This document shows, in pieces, positions 42,307 to 53,078 of a DNA stretch of 64,000 nucleotides. The notes beneath the pieces are model-generated. The model did no database searches. It saw only the letters and a program-made list of their open reading frames with translations, and was not told the origin of the DNA. Location: NCBI GenBank assembly GCA_905221605.1, contig CAJNDS010002360.1, forward strand, positions 306,001 to 370,000, written 5' to 3'. The stretch's first letter is position 1; every line of letters begins with the position of its first letter. The translations under genes and the position numbers were made by a program. The stretch comes from Symbiodinium natans. Taxonomy: Eukaryota; Sar; Dinophyceae; Suessiales; Symbiodiniaceae.

Positions 42307-42599
42307 GTCTGGAGTTTCGGGGCTTAGGACCATGCCCTGAACACCCAGAACACAATAACTCACTGCAGGTGCCAGCCCCCCTCAAGCCCTCAAAACCCTA
42401 TACCCACCCCCCAAACAAAAAAACAAAACAAAGAAAATGGCAAAAGAACATGAACAACAGCCCCCCCCCCCCCCCCCCCAAAAGACCTCAAGAGCCTTTT
42501 AAGGCTCCGAAATACAAGCATCCTCAATCCTCAGCCCATAAAAACCCAGAAAGAAACAAGAACAAGGAAGCAAGCCCTAAATTCAACCCAACCTTGAAC

Positions 42600-42830
42600 C
42601 CTAGAACCCTAAACCCTAAACCCTATACCCTACAACCCTAAAACCTTAAAACCCTAAAGCCCTGCAACCCTAAACCATAAGACCCAAAAACCCTAAAGCC
42701 CTAAGACTCTAAAACCCTAAGCCCCTAACACACCTAGAACCCCCAGAACCCCTACACCCCTAAACCCTCAAACCTCAAACCCTAAACCCTAAACCCAAAA
42801 CCCAAAACCCTAAACCCTAAACCCTAAACC
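42600..42830 (-). repeat. Degenerate CCCTAAA array
   Basis: About thirty heptamers, many CCCTAAAA, CCCTAAG or CCCAAAA, becoming canonical near exon 42847-42918. Confidence 0.9.
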
Positions 42831-42846
42831 AGAAAAAAGGCCCGAG

Positions 42847-42918
42847 AAGCGCTCCTGGTTCTCCTCCAGGGCTTCCGGCAACGGAACTTGGTGCCTCGGC
42901 GGGGAAGAGATTGTTGGG
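42847..42918 (+). CDS. Exon of helical-repeat gene
   Basis: CCCGAG acceptor; ALLVLLQGFRQRNLVP and RRGRDC, donor GTTTAGGG. Confidence 0.5.
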
Positions 42919-43200
42919 GTTTAGGGTTTAGGGTTTAGGGTTTATAGAAATTGTGTAGGGTTTGTGTCCGTTGTTTTGACGGGGTTTTGACGGAGTTTTG
43001 ACGGGGTGTTGACGGGGTTTTGACCGGTTTTTTCTTTTGCTTTGGAACAAAATTCGATGGCTTTCCAGGCTTGGGGGAGGTGGGGGGGGTGGGTGGGGGG
43101 GGGTGGGAGGGCTTGCAGGGCTGGAGGGGCTGGGCTTGGGGGGTTCTGGGAGGCTGTGGTGGGCTCTGGCAGCTCTGGAAGGCTCTGAGTCTCTGTGCAG

Positions 43201-43306
43201 GCCTCTCTTAAGGGGGGCTGGGTCGATGATTTTGCTGGATCAAGGATTATTGCACGAGCTGCTCGTAATGAAACGCCTACAATTTCTGTTTATCCTGGCC
43301 TTGAGG
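43201..43306 (+). CDS. Candidate exon
   Basis: CTGTGCAG acceptor; ASLKGGWVDDFAGSRI, ARAARNETPTISV, YPGLE, donor GTTTAGGG. A second frame (LLHELLVMKRLQFLF) is also open, so the frame is uncertain. Confidence 0.4.
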
Positions 43307-43500
43307 GTTTAGGGTTTAGGGTTTAGGGTTAAAGGTTAAGTTTAGGGGTTGAGGGTTTAGGGTTGAGGGTTGCACCAGAGGTCTAGCAGGGCTCTTGTTG
43401 GTTTTGTTGTTCTAGGTTTTTTTCTGGTTCGCTTTAGGGTTGCTCCTAGACTTCAGAGCTTCAGAGGTTCGAGGGCCCCCTAGGTGTTCGCTGTTAGGTT

Positions 43501-43735
43501 AAACCCTAACCCTAAACCCTAAACCCTAAACCCTAATCCCTAAACCCTAAACCCTACACCCTACACCCTACACCCTAAACCCTAAACCCTAAACCCTAAA
43601 CCCTAAACCCTAAACCCTAAACCCTAAACCCTAAACCCAAACCCTAAACCCTAAACCTTAAACCCTAAACCCTAAACCCCAAACCCTAAACCCTAAACCC
43701 TAAACCCTAAACCCTAAACCCTAAACCCTAAACCT
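43501..43735 (-). repeat. CCCTAAA array
   Basis: About thirty-three heptamers with a homogeneous CCCTACA run of three. Confidence 0.97.
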
Positions 43736-43799
43736 CGGTCCCAAGCCCCAACCCACAACACTTGAAGCCCTATAAGCCCACCCCCCCCCCCCGAGAGCT

Positions 43800-44000
43800 C
43801 TTTATAACCTCTTCAGAAAGAAACATACCTTCATTCAGATTAAGGATCCCTATGTATATCTGTATATATGTTTCTATGTATATATGCATATATGTGTACA
43901 AGCTCAAAAATTTTAAGCCCTTTAATTAAGGAATAGACCTTCATTCATGTTAAGGATCCCAGTATAAATGTAAAAACCCATGGGCTTAATTCCAAAAGCG
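43800..44000. mobile_element. Family 5-like fragments
   Basis: Two copies of ACCTTCATTCAnnTTAAGGATCCC separated by a (TA)-rich stretch; related to 32755-32905. Confidence 0.45.
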
Positions 44001-44306
44001 AGGGGAACCCTAAACCTTAAACCCTAAGCCCGAAGTCCACGGAAGATCACGGGGGGGTTTGGTGCCCTAAGCTCTGAGGAGTATGACCTCATCAAACGAG
44101 GACTCCCCTCCAAAACCCTTTCCTCAAGCACAACTTCCAACACCATCCTTGAAAGGGACCCGAGGCCCAACCCTGAACTCTGAGCCCTAAATCCTATACC
44201 CTAAACCCTAAATCCTCAACCCTAAACCCTAAACCCTAAACCCCCCCCCCCCCCCCAAAGAAAAAGAATAAAAAATAATAATATAAAAAAAGGAGCCACG
44301 GCATAG

Positions 44307-44394
44307 GAGCCCAAGCCGGAGATCCTCGCCGGCCTGCTCCACAACGCGGCGCTGCTCTCGGTTCGGGACATGCCCCTCGGCTGCCTAGGGAGGG
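44307..44394 (+). CDS. Exon of helical-repeat gene
   Basis: GGCATAG acceptor; PKPEILAGLLHNAALLS, VRDMPLGCLGR, donor GTTTTCGGG. Preceded by CCCTAAA units and a poly-C tract, followed by TTTAGGG units at 44418. Confidence 0.6.
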
Positions 44395-44614
44395 GTTTTC
44401 GGGCCGGTGTTGTATGTAGGGTTTAGGGTTTAGGGTTTAGGGTTTGGGTTTAGGGTTAGGGGTTAGGGTTTGGGGTTTATGCAAGACATCGTGCACATCC
44501 GATGATCCAGAAGCAGTCGACTTGTGGAGCCACTACGGCACAGACTAAAAAATAAGTCTGAGCCCCGAAGCCGGAAGCCCTAAACTCCCAAAAGCCCCCC
44601 CAAAGCCGCCCAAG

Positions 44615-44682
44615 AGGTGCTGGTTCCAGCTGTGCCAAAGGCTCATGGCCCTGACCTTACAGGAATTTTGGGGGCTTGAAGA
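44615..44682 (+). CDS. Exon of helical-repeat gene
   Basis: GCCCAAG acceptor; CWFQLCQRLMALTLQE, FWGLEE, donor GTTTGGGGG. Typical helix pair of the series. Confidence 0.5.
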
Positions 44683-44780
44683 GTTTGGGGGTCCCGGTTT
44701 AAAGGTTAGAGATCCGGAGTTTCAAGGGTTTTGGGTTTGGGATGATTCTCAAGTTGTCTTTGGGGCTTAGGTTTCGGGTT

Positions 44781-44894
44781 GGGATGTTTCCCCTTTGCAC
44801 TAACAGTCCTTCAAAGGTATTATAGTATGGGGTATAAAAAACTTCACCCCTATTCAGGACTGTTAGTACAAGGAAAAATAAGGGGGAACATCCC
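44781..44894. mobile_element. MITE-like element, family 2 copy
   Basis: GGGATGTTTCCCCTTTGCAC at the left, TAAGGGGGAACATCCC at the right, with ACTAACAGTCCTT and AGGACTGTTAGTA as inner inverted repeats. Confidence 0.85.
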
Positions 44895-45151
44895 GAGCTG
44901 TGGATTTGAAATCTCTGGGGCTTGAGCCTTTCAACCCCATAAACTCCAAGAGCTTCCATACCGATAAGGGGGATTAGGGCTAAGTTCAGCAATCCCTTTT
45001 GGAGGTCTGTCGTACGGGGGCTTTCAGAGGCTCGGGAAGCTTTTCGGGATTCAGGAGTTTTGGCCAGTTTTATCCCTTATCAGAACCCAAAACCGAAGCC
45101 CAAAGGCCGAAAAACGAAGGCCCCAAAAACCCTAAACCTAAACCCTACTTG

Positions 45152-45284
45152 GAGATTCATGGGTACTTCTAACTACAGTTATACGTCTACTTATACCCTA
45201 CTTAAGGGGACTTCAGGGGCTTACAAGTACAGTTATATTTAGGGTGAAAAGTACCCTGAGCCTGAACCTCCAAGTACCACCCTA
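45152..45284. mobile_element. MITE-like element, family 1 copy
   Basis: ACTTGGAGATTCATGGGTAC at the left, TGAACCTCCAAGTAC at the right; interior GGGGACTTCAGGGGCTTA. Confidence 0.75.
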
Positions 45285-45723
45285 AGCGGAAGTCCCTAGG
45301 TGCCGAGTGCTTCGCACCCAAAGAGAGCATCGCACAGCCCGGCGCCAGTTCCTGTCGAAGGCATCGAGGAAGTTTTGTCGGAGGCCAGGCTCAGTACCCA
45401 AAGCGCCCTTAATACCCTTTAAATTGAGGGATCTGTGAGTTTCGGGTTTAGGGTTTAGGGTAACATGGCTTGAATTGTATAGGGATGCTGAATATGGTTT
45501 AGTTTAAATTCTTGATTTCAGGGGTACTGGGCTCTTCGGGTAGTTCGGTGTTTAGCGTTTAGTTGGTTAACCCCCCAGGCCCCGAAAAGAAGGGCCCATA
45601 AAAAGCTTAACGGCATTTGGGTCACCAAATAGCGCACATGAGTTTGGTGAGTCACCAAGTAGCACATGAGTTTGGTTAACTTTCGGGTGCATGATTCAGG
45701 GTCTTAGGGTCTCTGAACCCCAG

Positions 45724-45795
45724 GCCAAGGTAGCCCCAAAGGAGCTCCATGCCTTCAGCAAATCAAGTTGGCGCCTGTGGATGTGTCTGGAAGCT
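45724..45795 (+). CDS. Exon of helical-repeat gene
   Basis: AACCCCAG acceptor; AKVAPKELHAFSKSSW, RLWMCLEA (24 codons, phase 0), donor GTCGGTTG. Confidence 0.5.
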
Positions 45796-45924
45796 GTCGG
45801 TTGAACGATGTCGACTGCACTGCTCCCTCAACCCCAGCATCTCTAGAAGCCCAGATTCCCTAAGCCCCAGAAGCCTTCCTGCCCAAAACGCTTGAAACCC
45901 GAAAATATTCCCTCAGCCTGAAAC

Positions 45925-46005
45925 CCCTAACCCTAAACCCTAAACCCTAAGCCCTAAACCCTAAACCCTAAACCCTAAACCCTAAACCCTAAACCCTAAG
46001 CCCTC
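45925..46005 (-). repeat. CCCTAAA array before exon
   Basis: About eleven heptamers ending 26 bases before exon 46032. Confidence 0.97.
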
Positions 46006-46031
46006 CCCGCTTGCTGCCTCCGCCGCGCCAG

Positions 46032-46102
46032 GCGGACCTGGCGAAGGCCGCTCTAGCCTTAGCGCGGCTCTCCTTGCCGCAGCTGGTCGACGGGGCCTCC
46101 CT
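46032..46102 (+). CDS. Exon of helical-repeat gene
   Basis: GCGCCAG acceptor; ADLAKAALALARLSLPQ, LVDGAS, donor GTTTACCAGG. Among the most convincing helical peptides of the series. Confidence 0.6.
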
Positions 46103-46509
46103 GTTTACCAGGCTGGGGGGGGGGGGGGGAGACCCGAAACCTTAAACGCTGCAGAGAGCGCCTGCTTGGCATGACTGACCGACACGGGTTCACTTCAGCA
46201 GAGCGTCCCAAACCCTAAGATCAAAACGGCTACGTTGCGCGAGGGCAGCTGCGATGGTGCGCCAGCCCTCATCAGCCATCTCTGTGCTCGAGGTGGGGGA
46301 CCTCTTTTGCTTTGTGTTTGGCTCAGGGGGGCCTTACTTACTATTCTTCGTTCTTAGCAGGGGATGTAGGGAATCCGAGCAGGCAATAGCCCAGGGTCTC
46401 ATGGAACAAGCTTCCAGGAACTACCAGGCAGACGATGGACTCAAGATGGACTCAGACTGACAGGATGGTGGCACAGCGGGCGATTTGTAGTTGGAGGATG
46501 GTTGCACGG

Positions 46510-46672
46510 CGCAACTAAACCCTAAATCCTAAACCCTACCCTAAACCCCAAAGCCCAAACCCTAAACCCTCAATCCCAAACCCTAAACCCTAAACCCTAA
46601 ACCCCAAACCCCAAACCCCAAACCCCAAACCCCAAACCCCAAACCCAAAACCCTAAACCCTAAACCCTACGC
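46510..46672 (-). repeat. CCCTAAA with CCCCAAA run
   Basis: Canonical units on both sides of about eight CCCCAAA units. Confidence 0.95.
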
Positions 46673-46732
46673 TTCTGAGACCAACGCTGCCAGGCAGCTT
46701 CGATCTTTAGCCTCACCGAGCGGCGGCCGCAG

Positions 46733-46778
46733 GCCCCTACGTGAACCCTGGCATCCTTTGGGCCTTTAAATTGGGGGG
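46733..46778 (+). CDS. Candidate exon
   Basis: GGCCGCAG acceptor; PYVNPGILWAFKLG, donor GTTTAGGG. Lies between a CCCTAAA and a TTTAGGG array. Confidence 0.45.
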
Positions 46779-46885
46779 GTTTAGGGTTTAGGGTTTGGGG
46801 TTTAGGGTTTAGGGTTTGGGGTTTAGGGTTTAGGGTTTAGGGTTTAGGGTTTGGGGTTTAGGGTTTAGGGTTTAGGGTAGTTTAG
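46779..46885 (+). repeat. TTTAGGG/TTTGGGG array
   Basis: About fifteen heptamers alternating TTTAGGG and TTTGGGG. Confidence 0.97.
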
Positions 46886-47253
46886 GGCTTGCAGGGTTTG
46901 CAGGGTCTAGGGTTTGGGGTTTGGAGTGTTCTGAATTTCGGGTTTGGATTTGAAGGGGGTTCTATTTCAAAACCTACCCCCCCCCCCTTGAGCCGAGGCC
47001 AGAATTCTTACATAGGTCTGCCACCCATTGGAAGCCGCCACCTTCGATCCGCAGACCCGAGCCCCAGAGACTCCAACCTTAGGATGTTCTGAGTTTAGGG
47101 GTTTAGGGTTGAGGGTATAGGGTTTAGGGTTTCGGGTTTGGGGGTGGGGGGACTCTGAAGGGGCAACTCTAGCTACTATCTACTTCGTGTGGTAACTGCC
47201 ACTGTAACCTTGCACTCTAAGTCCAAAACCGTTTAAAGCCACGCGCGTGCAAG

Positions 47254-47316
47254 CCGCTCGCCTTCTGCTTCTGTGAGGACCTCGCGCCAGCAGCTCTCGT
47301 GCCGTTGGTCCGCGTG
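47254..47316 (+). CDS. Exon of helical-repeat gene
   Basis: CGTGCAAG acceptor; PLAFCFCEDLAPAALVP, LVRV (21 codons), donor GTAAGC, a standard-type donor rather than a telomere-like one. Confidence 0.6.
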
Positions 47317-47904
47317 GTAAGCGAAGGGCGAAGGACCGCTTGGCACCAAGAAGTTTCGAGCGCTGCATACACACAAAGCCCCAAGCCCTAGACTCTAACT
47401 CCTTGACCCGAAGCCCTGAACCGTTTTTGCACCCTGCACTTTCAACCCTAAAGTCGACTCGCGCATCTTTGCTGAAGTCATGAGTCTCCCTCCCCCCCCA
47501 AACCCTAGCCCTAGATTCCTAGATGCAACAAGGCCTCAAGGGCTTGGGGGTCTAGGGTCGAGGGCCCTCCGTGCTAAAGCAGGGGAGGATCGTTTGCAAC
47601 GATCGAGATTTCGATTCCAAACTCCGAAACCTCCTCGGGCTTGCCTTGTGAAGGTGGTTTAGGGTTTAGGGTTTAGGGTTTAGGGTCCCTTGGTCCGGTT
47701 CATGGTGAAACTGAAGTTTAGGGTCTCAGTTGGGTTTGGACATTGAAACTCTAAACCCGAAACCCTAAACTCTCAGCCTTTCAAATCCCAAACCCTAAAC
47801 CCCTGACCTTGCCTCCCCCCCGTCTTGGTTCTATTTTGGCCCCCCGGCCCCATCAACCCAAAACCATAAACCCTCAAACCCTGAACGCTAAACCGGTTTA
47901 TGAG

Positions 47905-48001
47905 GCCTCCACCCTGCCCAGTCTCGCCCTTGCCAGGGAGGCGGCCTGCGACGCGGAGGCGGCCTGCGCGCAGAATGCGCTCCTGGCTCCTGGCTTGTCG
48001 G
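47905..48001 (+). CDS. Exon of helical-repeat gene
   Basis: TTATGAG acceptor; ASTLPSLALAREAACDAE, AACAQNALLAPGLS, donor GTTTAGTG. An internal CAG could shorten it. Confidence 0.55.
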
Positions 48002-48184
48002 GTTTAGTGTTTCGGCTTGTGAAACATCCCTGCTTTCTTGTTAAGGAAGCCTGTTCTATCCAGCAAGTAACTCTCACATATGCAGTAGACCCTGAACGCT
48101 GAGATCCGATGCCCGAGAGATTCCTCTGTAAACCTCGAAGCCGCCCCAAGCCCCAAACCCCAAACAATTGCCCCAAACCCTGAA

Positions 48185-48275
48185 CACGAAACCCTAAACC
48201 CTAAACCCTAAACCCTAAACCCTAAACCCTAAACCCTAAACCCTAAACCCTAAACCCTAAACCCTAAACCCTAAA
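48185..48275 (-). repeat. CCCTAAA array
   Basis: Thirteen heptamers followed by a (TA)n tract at 48292-48314. Confidence 0.97.
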
Positions 48276-48514
48276 GCTAAACCCCAAACGCTATATATAT
48301 ATATATATATATATAAACCCCCTCAACCCTAAACTTGCTTCCTGCACCGCCTATCTGAAGAAAGATGACTTGTAAGTTCTTAGTAGGGAACGAGGACATG
48401 TAGGTACTGTGCATGTATGTATATGCATATATATGGTCACCCCCCCCCCCTACGACAGACCCTGGAATTGCATTTCCAGTCTGTCCAGGAAGGGGGCGGA
48501 AGACCAACACTCCA

Positions 48515-49300
48515 AAATTCCTCGAGTTTCCAAAAATCCAAAAACCCAAAAAACCCAACCCAAGTTTCGGATTTTTGGAAACTCGAGCGGGAGCCTCAAA
48601 ATCCAAAAATCGAACAAAATCCTCGAGTTTCCAAAATTCCAAAAATCCAAAAACTCCAACCCAAGTTTCGGATTGTTGGAAACTCGAGCGGGAGCCTCAA
48701 AATCAAAAAATCGAGCAAATTCCTCGACTTTCCAAAATTCCAAAAACCCAAAAATTCCAACCCAAGTTTCGGATTTTTGGAAACTCGAGCGGGAGCCTCA
48801 AAATTCAAAAATCGAGCAAATTCCTCGAGTTTCCAAAATTCCAAAAATCCAAAAATTCCAACCCAAGTTTCGGATTTTTGGAAACTCGAGCGGGAGCGTC
48901 AAAATCCAAAAACCGAGCAAATTCCTCGAGTTTCCAAAATTCCAAACCTTGGGGTGATTTTTTTGGATTTTTGGAATTTTGGAAACTCGAGGAATTTGCT
49001 CGATTTTTGGATTTGGAGGCTCCCGCTCGAGTTTCCAAAATTCCAAAAATCCAAAAACTCCAACCCAAGTTTAGGATTTTTGGAAACTCGAACGGGAGCC
49101 TCAAAATCCAAAAATCGAGCAAATTCCTCGAGTTTCCAAAATTCCAAACCTTGGGGTGTTTTTTTTGGATATTTGGAATTTTGGAAACTCGAGGAATTTG
49201 CTCGATTTTTGGATTTTGAGGCTCCCGTTCGAGTTTCCAAAAATCCAAACCTTTGGGGTGGATTTTGGGATTTTTGGAATTTTGGAAACTGGAGTTTGGA
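48515..49300. repeat. 101-bp palindromic tandem repeat
   Basis: Four complete 101-bp units begin at CTCGAG/CTCGAC sites 48521, 48622, 48723, 48824 and 48925. Each unit holds CTCGAGTTTCCAAAA and its inverse TTTTTGGAAACTCGAG, so it folds on itself. From about 48957 the array inverts twice, making larger palindromes to 49300. Several long open frames on both strands result from the stop-poor unit. Confidence 0.95.
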
Positions 49301-49319
49301 TAAGATTTTTTCAGGGGTT

Positions 49320-50520
49320 CGTATATGATTCCTTATTATGATTTAGGCTGCCTATTCAATTTTAGAATACTCCTGTTCACTTTAATGGGGGTCCTTATTT
49401 AATGAATAAGATTCCTAATCATTTTACTAGCATTCAAAGTGATTTTCAATAGGGTTCCTGTATTTGTTTAATGAGGTTCGTATTGAATTTTAAAGGATGC
49501 CTATTAAAGGGCTTTATTGGGTTTAAGATTGATTCCTGTTCATTTTACTCAAATGCCAAGTAATTTGAATACGATTCTTAGTCATTTTAATAGCACTCTT
49601 ATTCCTAGTTAGTTTTAATAAAAGTTTTAATAAATTAGCCTAAGGATTTTAATAAGCATCATAACAAACTTTAAACATATTCCTATTAATGTCAATAGGC
49701 TTCTTGTTCATTTTCATAAGATGTCGTACAATTTCTAATTGGATTCCGTTTGCTTTGACAAGCTTCCTATTCATGTAAAAAGGCTTCTGATTAATTGGAA
49801 TAGGCTTCGTATTCATTTTGGCAGGGTTTCTCATTCATGTTGACAGGATTCCTAATAATGTTCATAGGATTCCTACTAGATTCTAAATCCTGTTCCCTAT
49901 TCATTTCACTTGGACTCGAAGTAATGTTATTGTAACTCTTATTAATTTTATTAGCAATCCTATTTATTAAAAGTTTTAATAGGGTTCATCATAGTTCTAA
50001 CAGTACGACTCTTATTGTTTTAAGTTTTAAAGCGTCCACGTTACTTTTTTATAGAAATTTATTGGCTCCTCTTAATCTTTTACTAGGATTCATCTTCATG
50101 TTAAACGGATTCCTGTTACTCTTAAAATAATTCATAGATTCTTTTGTAGGGTTCCTATTAATTTTAATAGTATTCCTATGAATTCAAAAGGGTTCCTATT
50201 CATTTCAATGGCCTTCCTATGATTCCTCTGAATTTAGGACTCCAAGAAAATTTAATAGGAGCCCTGTTAATTTAATAAGCTTCTACGTATTTCAACCAGG
50301 TTCTTATTGATTGTACTAGGATTCTTACTAAGTTTTCACAAAAGACTCGTCTCAATTTCAATAGGGTTCTCATTCATTTTAATGGGTTTCCTATTGGTTT
50401 AAATGGGATTCCTATTGAACTCATACGAACCCTATGAATCCTATTAAATTTTAATAGGAACCCAAGTAAAACTAACAGCAATCTTATTGAAATTAATAGC
50501 AATCCACGATGTCCAGCAAA
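49320..50520. repeat. AT-rich degenerate short-repeat block
   Basis: Over 1.2 kb of very AT-rich DNA composed of degenerate 17-25-bp words such as GGATTCCTATTnATTTTAATA. Composition contrasts sharply with the GC-rich exons around it; no coding potential. Confidence 0.85.
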
Positions 50521-50749
50521 TTGTTCAGGTCACTTCTGTTTGAGCACTCGCTCGAGCAATTGCTGAGTGGATCAAATTATGTGAATTAAGCTTTTTGGAA
50601 TCAACGAAGTTAACGAAAGTGTTTGAAATCAATTACGGTAGACAAATCTGTGAAGTTGAGTAAATATTTAATGAATTAGTAAAACCCTACCATGACCAAA
50701 CTGGCAGGCCGATCTGTCGGACTTCAGGGAAGAGCATATGGAGACTTTT

Positions 50750-50940
50750 TTTTTGGGGGGGGGGAGGTACCATATATAGATATACACACATATATATATA
50801 TATGTATATATCTATTGTTTGTGAACGTGTCTGGCTGCTGTGTGCAGCTATGCTGTCCGTAGCCTTTTTTTCGCTTCCGGGGTCTGTCGTAGGGGGGGGG
50901 GGTGAGCATATATATATATATATATATGTATATATTGATT
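50750..50940. repeat. G-tract/(TA)n composite
   Basis: G tract, GGTACCATATATA and a (TA) tract at 50752-50812, then GGTCTGTCGTAGGGGGGGGGG, a second G tract and (TA) tract at 50880-50935. Related composites at 48420-48465, 52700-52740 and 57588-57680. Confidence 0.7.
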
Positions 50941-51060
50941 TCCTTATACATATCCGATTTTTCGTGTGTATACATATGCATATGTCTGCATATATATTTC
51001 TAGATAGACATGTCAGTTCTATGGGGAACTAAGTACCTGGTCTCGCCCTTTGCTGCGCAG

Positions 51061-51108
51061 GCGGCCCCTGATTTGCCTCGACTTTTTCCCTTCACCCGGC
51101 TGCCGCAG
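51061..51108 (+). CDS. Exon, gene uncertain
   Basis: GCTGCGCAG acceptor; AAPDLPRLFPFTRLPQ (16 codons), donor GTGAGTTTAGGG, which merges a standard donor with a telomere unit. Confidence 0.55.
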
Positions 51109-51524
51109 GTGAGTTTAGGGTCTAGGGTTTAGGGTTTAGGGTTTAGGGTTTAGGGTTTAGGATTCAGAGTTTAGGGTCGAGGGCTGAGGGTTCTTAGGGA
51201 GGCCGACGCCCTAATCGATTTCTGTTGGGGTGTAGGTTGTTGGGCTTTCGGAGCCTACAGGCGGTGATTCGCAGTGTGGGGTGGTCACGGGTTCCGTGAA
51301 CTCGAACGGCGAACTGCTCCTAAACCCTAAGCCCTAAACCCTATAAACCCTGAACCAGACACAGTAAGCCCTAAATCCAATCCGTTTTTCAGGGTGCCGG
51401 CAGTCATTTCACACCATTGCTTAGAGCTTTGACGTACTGCGCAAGCCTAAAGAGTCTAACCCAGATGCAGGGCATAAGCCTCTAGGAGGAACAGCCAGCA
51501 GGTTTGGGCACCCCAAACCCGAAA

Positions 51525-51795
51525 CCCTAGATCCGAAACCCGAAACCCTAAACCCGAAACCCTAAACCCTAAGCCCTAAACTCTAAACCCTAAACCCTAA
51601 ACCCTAAACCTTAAACCCTGAACCTAACTCTTGGCTGTTGTTCCTAAACCCTAAACCCTAAACCCTAAACCCTAAACCCTAAACCCTAAACCCTAAACCC
51701 TAAACCCTGAACCCGAAACCCTAAAACCTAAGCCCTAAACCCTAAACCCTAAACCCTGAATCCTAAACCCTAAACCCTAAAGCCTGAATCCTAAA
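51525..51795 (-). repeat. CCCGAAA and CCCTAAA arrays
   Basis: Two arrays separated by about 20 bases near 51627-51645, with CCCGAAA and CCCTGAA variants. Confidence 0.95.
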
Positions 51796-51824
51796 CAACG
51801 TACTTGCGTGGTGGGAGTCCTCAG

Positions 51825-51896
51825 GCCATGGCCGAGGACTTGCAGGCCTGCCCTTGCCGTGCCAAGTTGAACCAAAGCTCTGAGCCCCCCCAAAGG
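51825..51896 (+). CDS. Exon, gene uncertain
   Basis: GTCCTCAG acceptor; AMAEDLQACPCRAKLN, QSSEPPQR (24 codons), donor GTTAGGG, leading into a TTTAGGG array. Confidence 0.5.
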
Positions 51897-52133
51897 GTTA
51901 GGGTTTAGGGTTTAGGGTTTAGGGTTTAGGGTTTAGGGTTTAGGGGTAGGTTTTGGTGTTTAGGGTTGCAGAGTTTTAGGGTTTCAGGGGTTTAGGGGTT
52001 TAGGGTTTTAGGGTTTGGGGTTTTCGGGTTTTAGGGTTTGAAGTTCAATGTTTAGGGTTTTGGGCTTCTTGGTTTGGGGTTTAGGATTTGGGATTCAGGG
52101 TTTAGAGTTTGGGGTTGAGGGCTCCCGTCGCAG

Positions 52134-52212
52134 GCTGACTGGTGCGAGGCAGTGGCCACAGCGGCCGCGATGTCCGCAGCGGCGCGGACGAGGCGGAAAG
52201 CGGGCGGTTGGG
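52134..52212 (+). CDS. Exon, gene uncertain
   Basis: CGTCGCAG acceptor; ADWCEAVATAAAMSAA, ARTRRKAGG, donor GTTTAGGG. Confidence 0.5.
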
Positions 52213-52284
52213 GTTTAGGGCTTGCGTGCAGGGTTGTAGTTTTTTTCTTGGACCCTACATGCTAAGACCCCTGAAAGCAGTTGC

Positions 52285-52345
52285 CTAAACCCTAAACCCG
52301 AAACCCGAAACCCGAAACCCGAAACCCTAAACCCTAAACCCTAAA
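52285..52345 (-). repeat. CCCGAAA and CCCTAAA array
   Basis: Five CCCGAAA units then canonical units, before exon 52378-52431. Confidence 0.95.
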
Positions 52346-52377
52346 CTCCCCCCTTGCCTAGGAGGCCTTGGTTCCAG

Positions 52378-52431
52378 GAGGTGGTCCTCCAGGCCCGCGC
52401 AGCACTCCGGAATCGCATAGGCCTATTGGGG
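52378..52431 (+). CDS. Exon, gene uncertain
   Basis: GGTTCCAG acceptor; EVVLQARAALRNRIGLLG (18 codons), donor GTTTCATG. Last clear helical peptide before the satellite block. Confidence 0.5.
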
Positions 52432-52829
52432 GTTTCATGAGGTTTTGTGCCCGTTTAGGGTTTAGGGTTTAGGGACGTGTTCCGGGTTGCTATGAGGGTT
52501 ACTTGAAACCCCAAACCCGTAAACTCGGTTCCCAAGAGTGGACCCAAACCCAGGGATCTTACTCGAGGTGTGGCCTTAGACTGGGTTACTCCTAAGGAAC
52601 TGAACTTGAGTCACCACAATGTGTGATGAACATATATTGATAAATCAAAATGCCTTAAATCTACATTTGGTTTAACTACAAATAGAAAATATACAAATAT
52701 GTATATATATATATATATGCTACCCCCCCCAGTGACCTACCCTTTTTAGGCCTTTTTAGGCCTTTTTAACAAAAAACTAGAAGAGGGATGGCCCGAAAGC
52801 ATCGATTTGCCGTGCGTTGACTCCATGCA

Positions 52830-52990
52830 GTTGACTCTTTGCAGCCGAAGTGTATGCACTTGGACAAATGTATGCACTTACATGGTTGCATAGTCACTTG
52901 TGCACTGCACTTGTCTACTGGACGTGTATGCACTTGAACTGCATGGCATTCAAGTGTGTGGAGTTGAATGCCATGCACTTGTGGCCAACT
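52830..52990 (+). repeat. Irregular GTATGCACTT words
   Basis: Scattered TGTATGCACTTG and TTGTGCACTGCACTT words; may relate to the 14-bp satellite at 55611. Confidence 0.5.
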
Positions 52991-53078
52991 CTTTACACTT
53001 CATCGGCATTGATTACAACGCCGAGCTCCGATGCTTCCACGGTGTACTGCGTTTGTACTACAAAAGTCGACTTTCCAG

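Noticed and set aside
48409-49328. Overlapping ORFs of 97-303 codons on both strands
   Set aside because: All frames of the 101-bp palindromic tandem repeat are open; peptide is a translation of the repeat.
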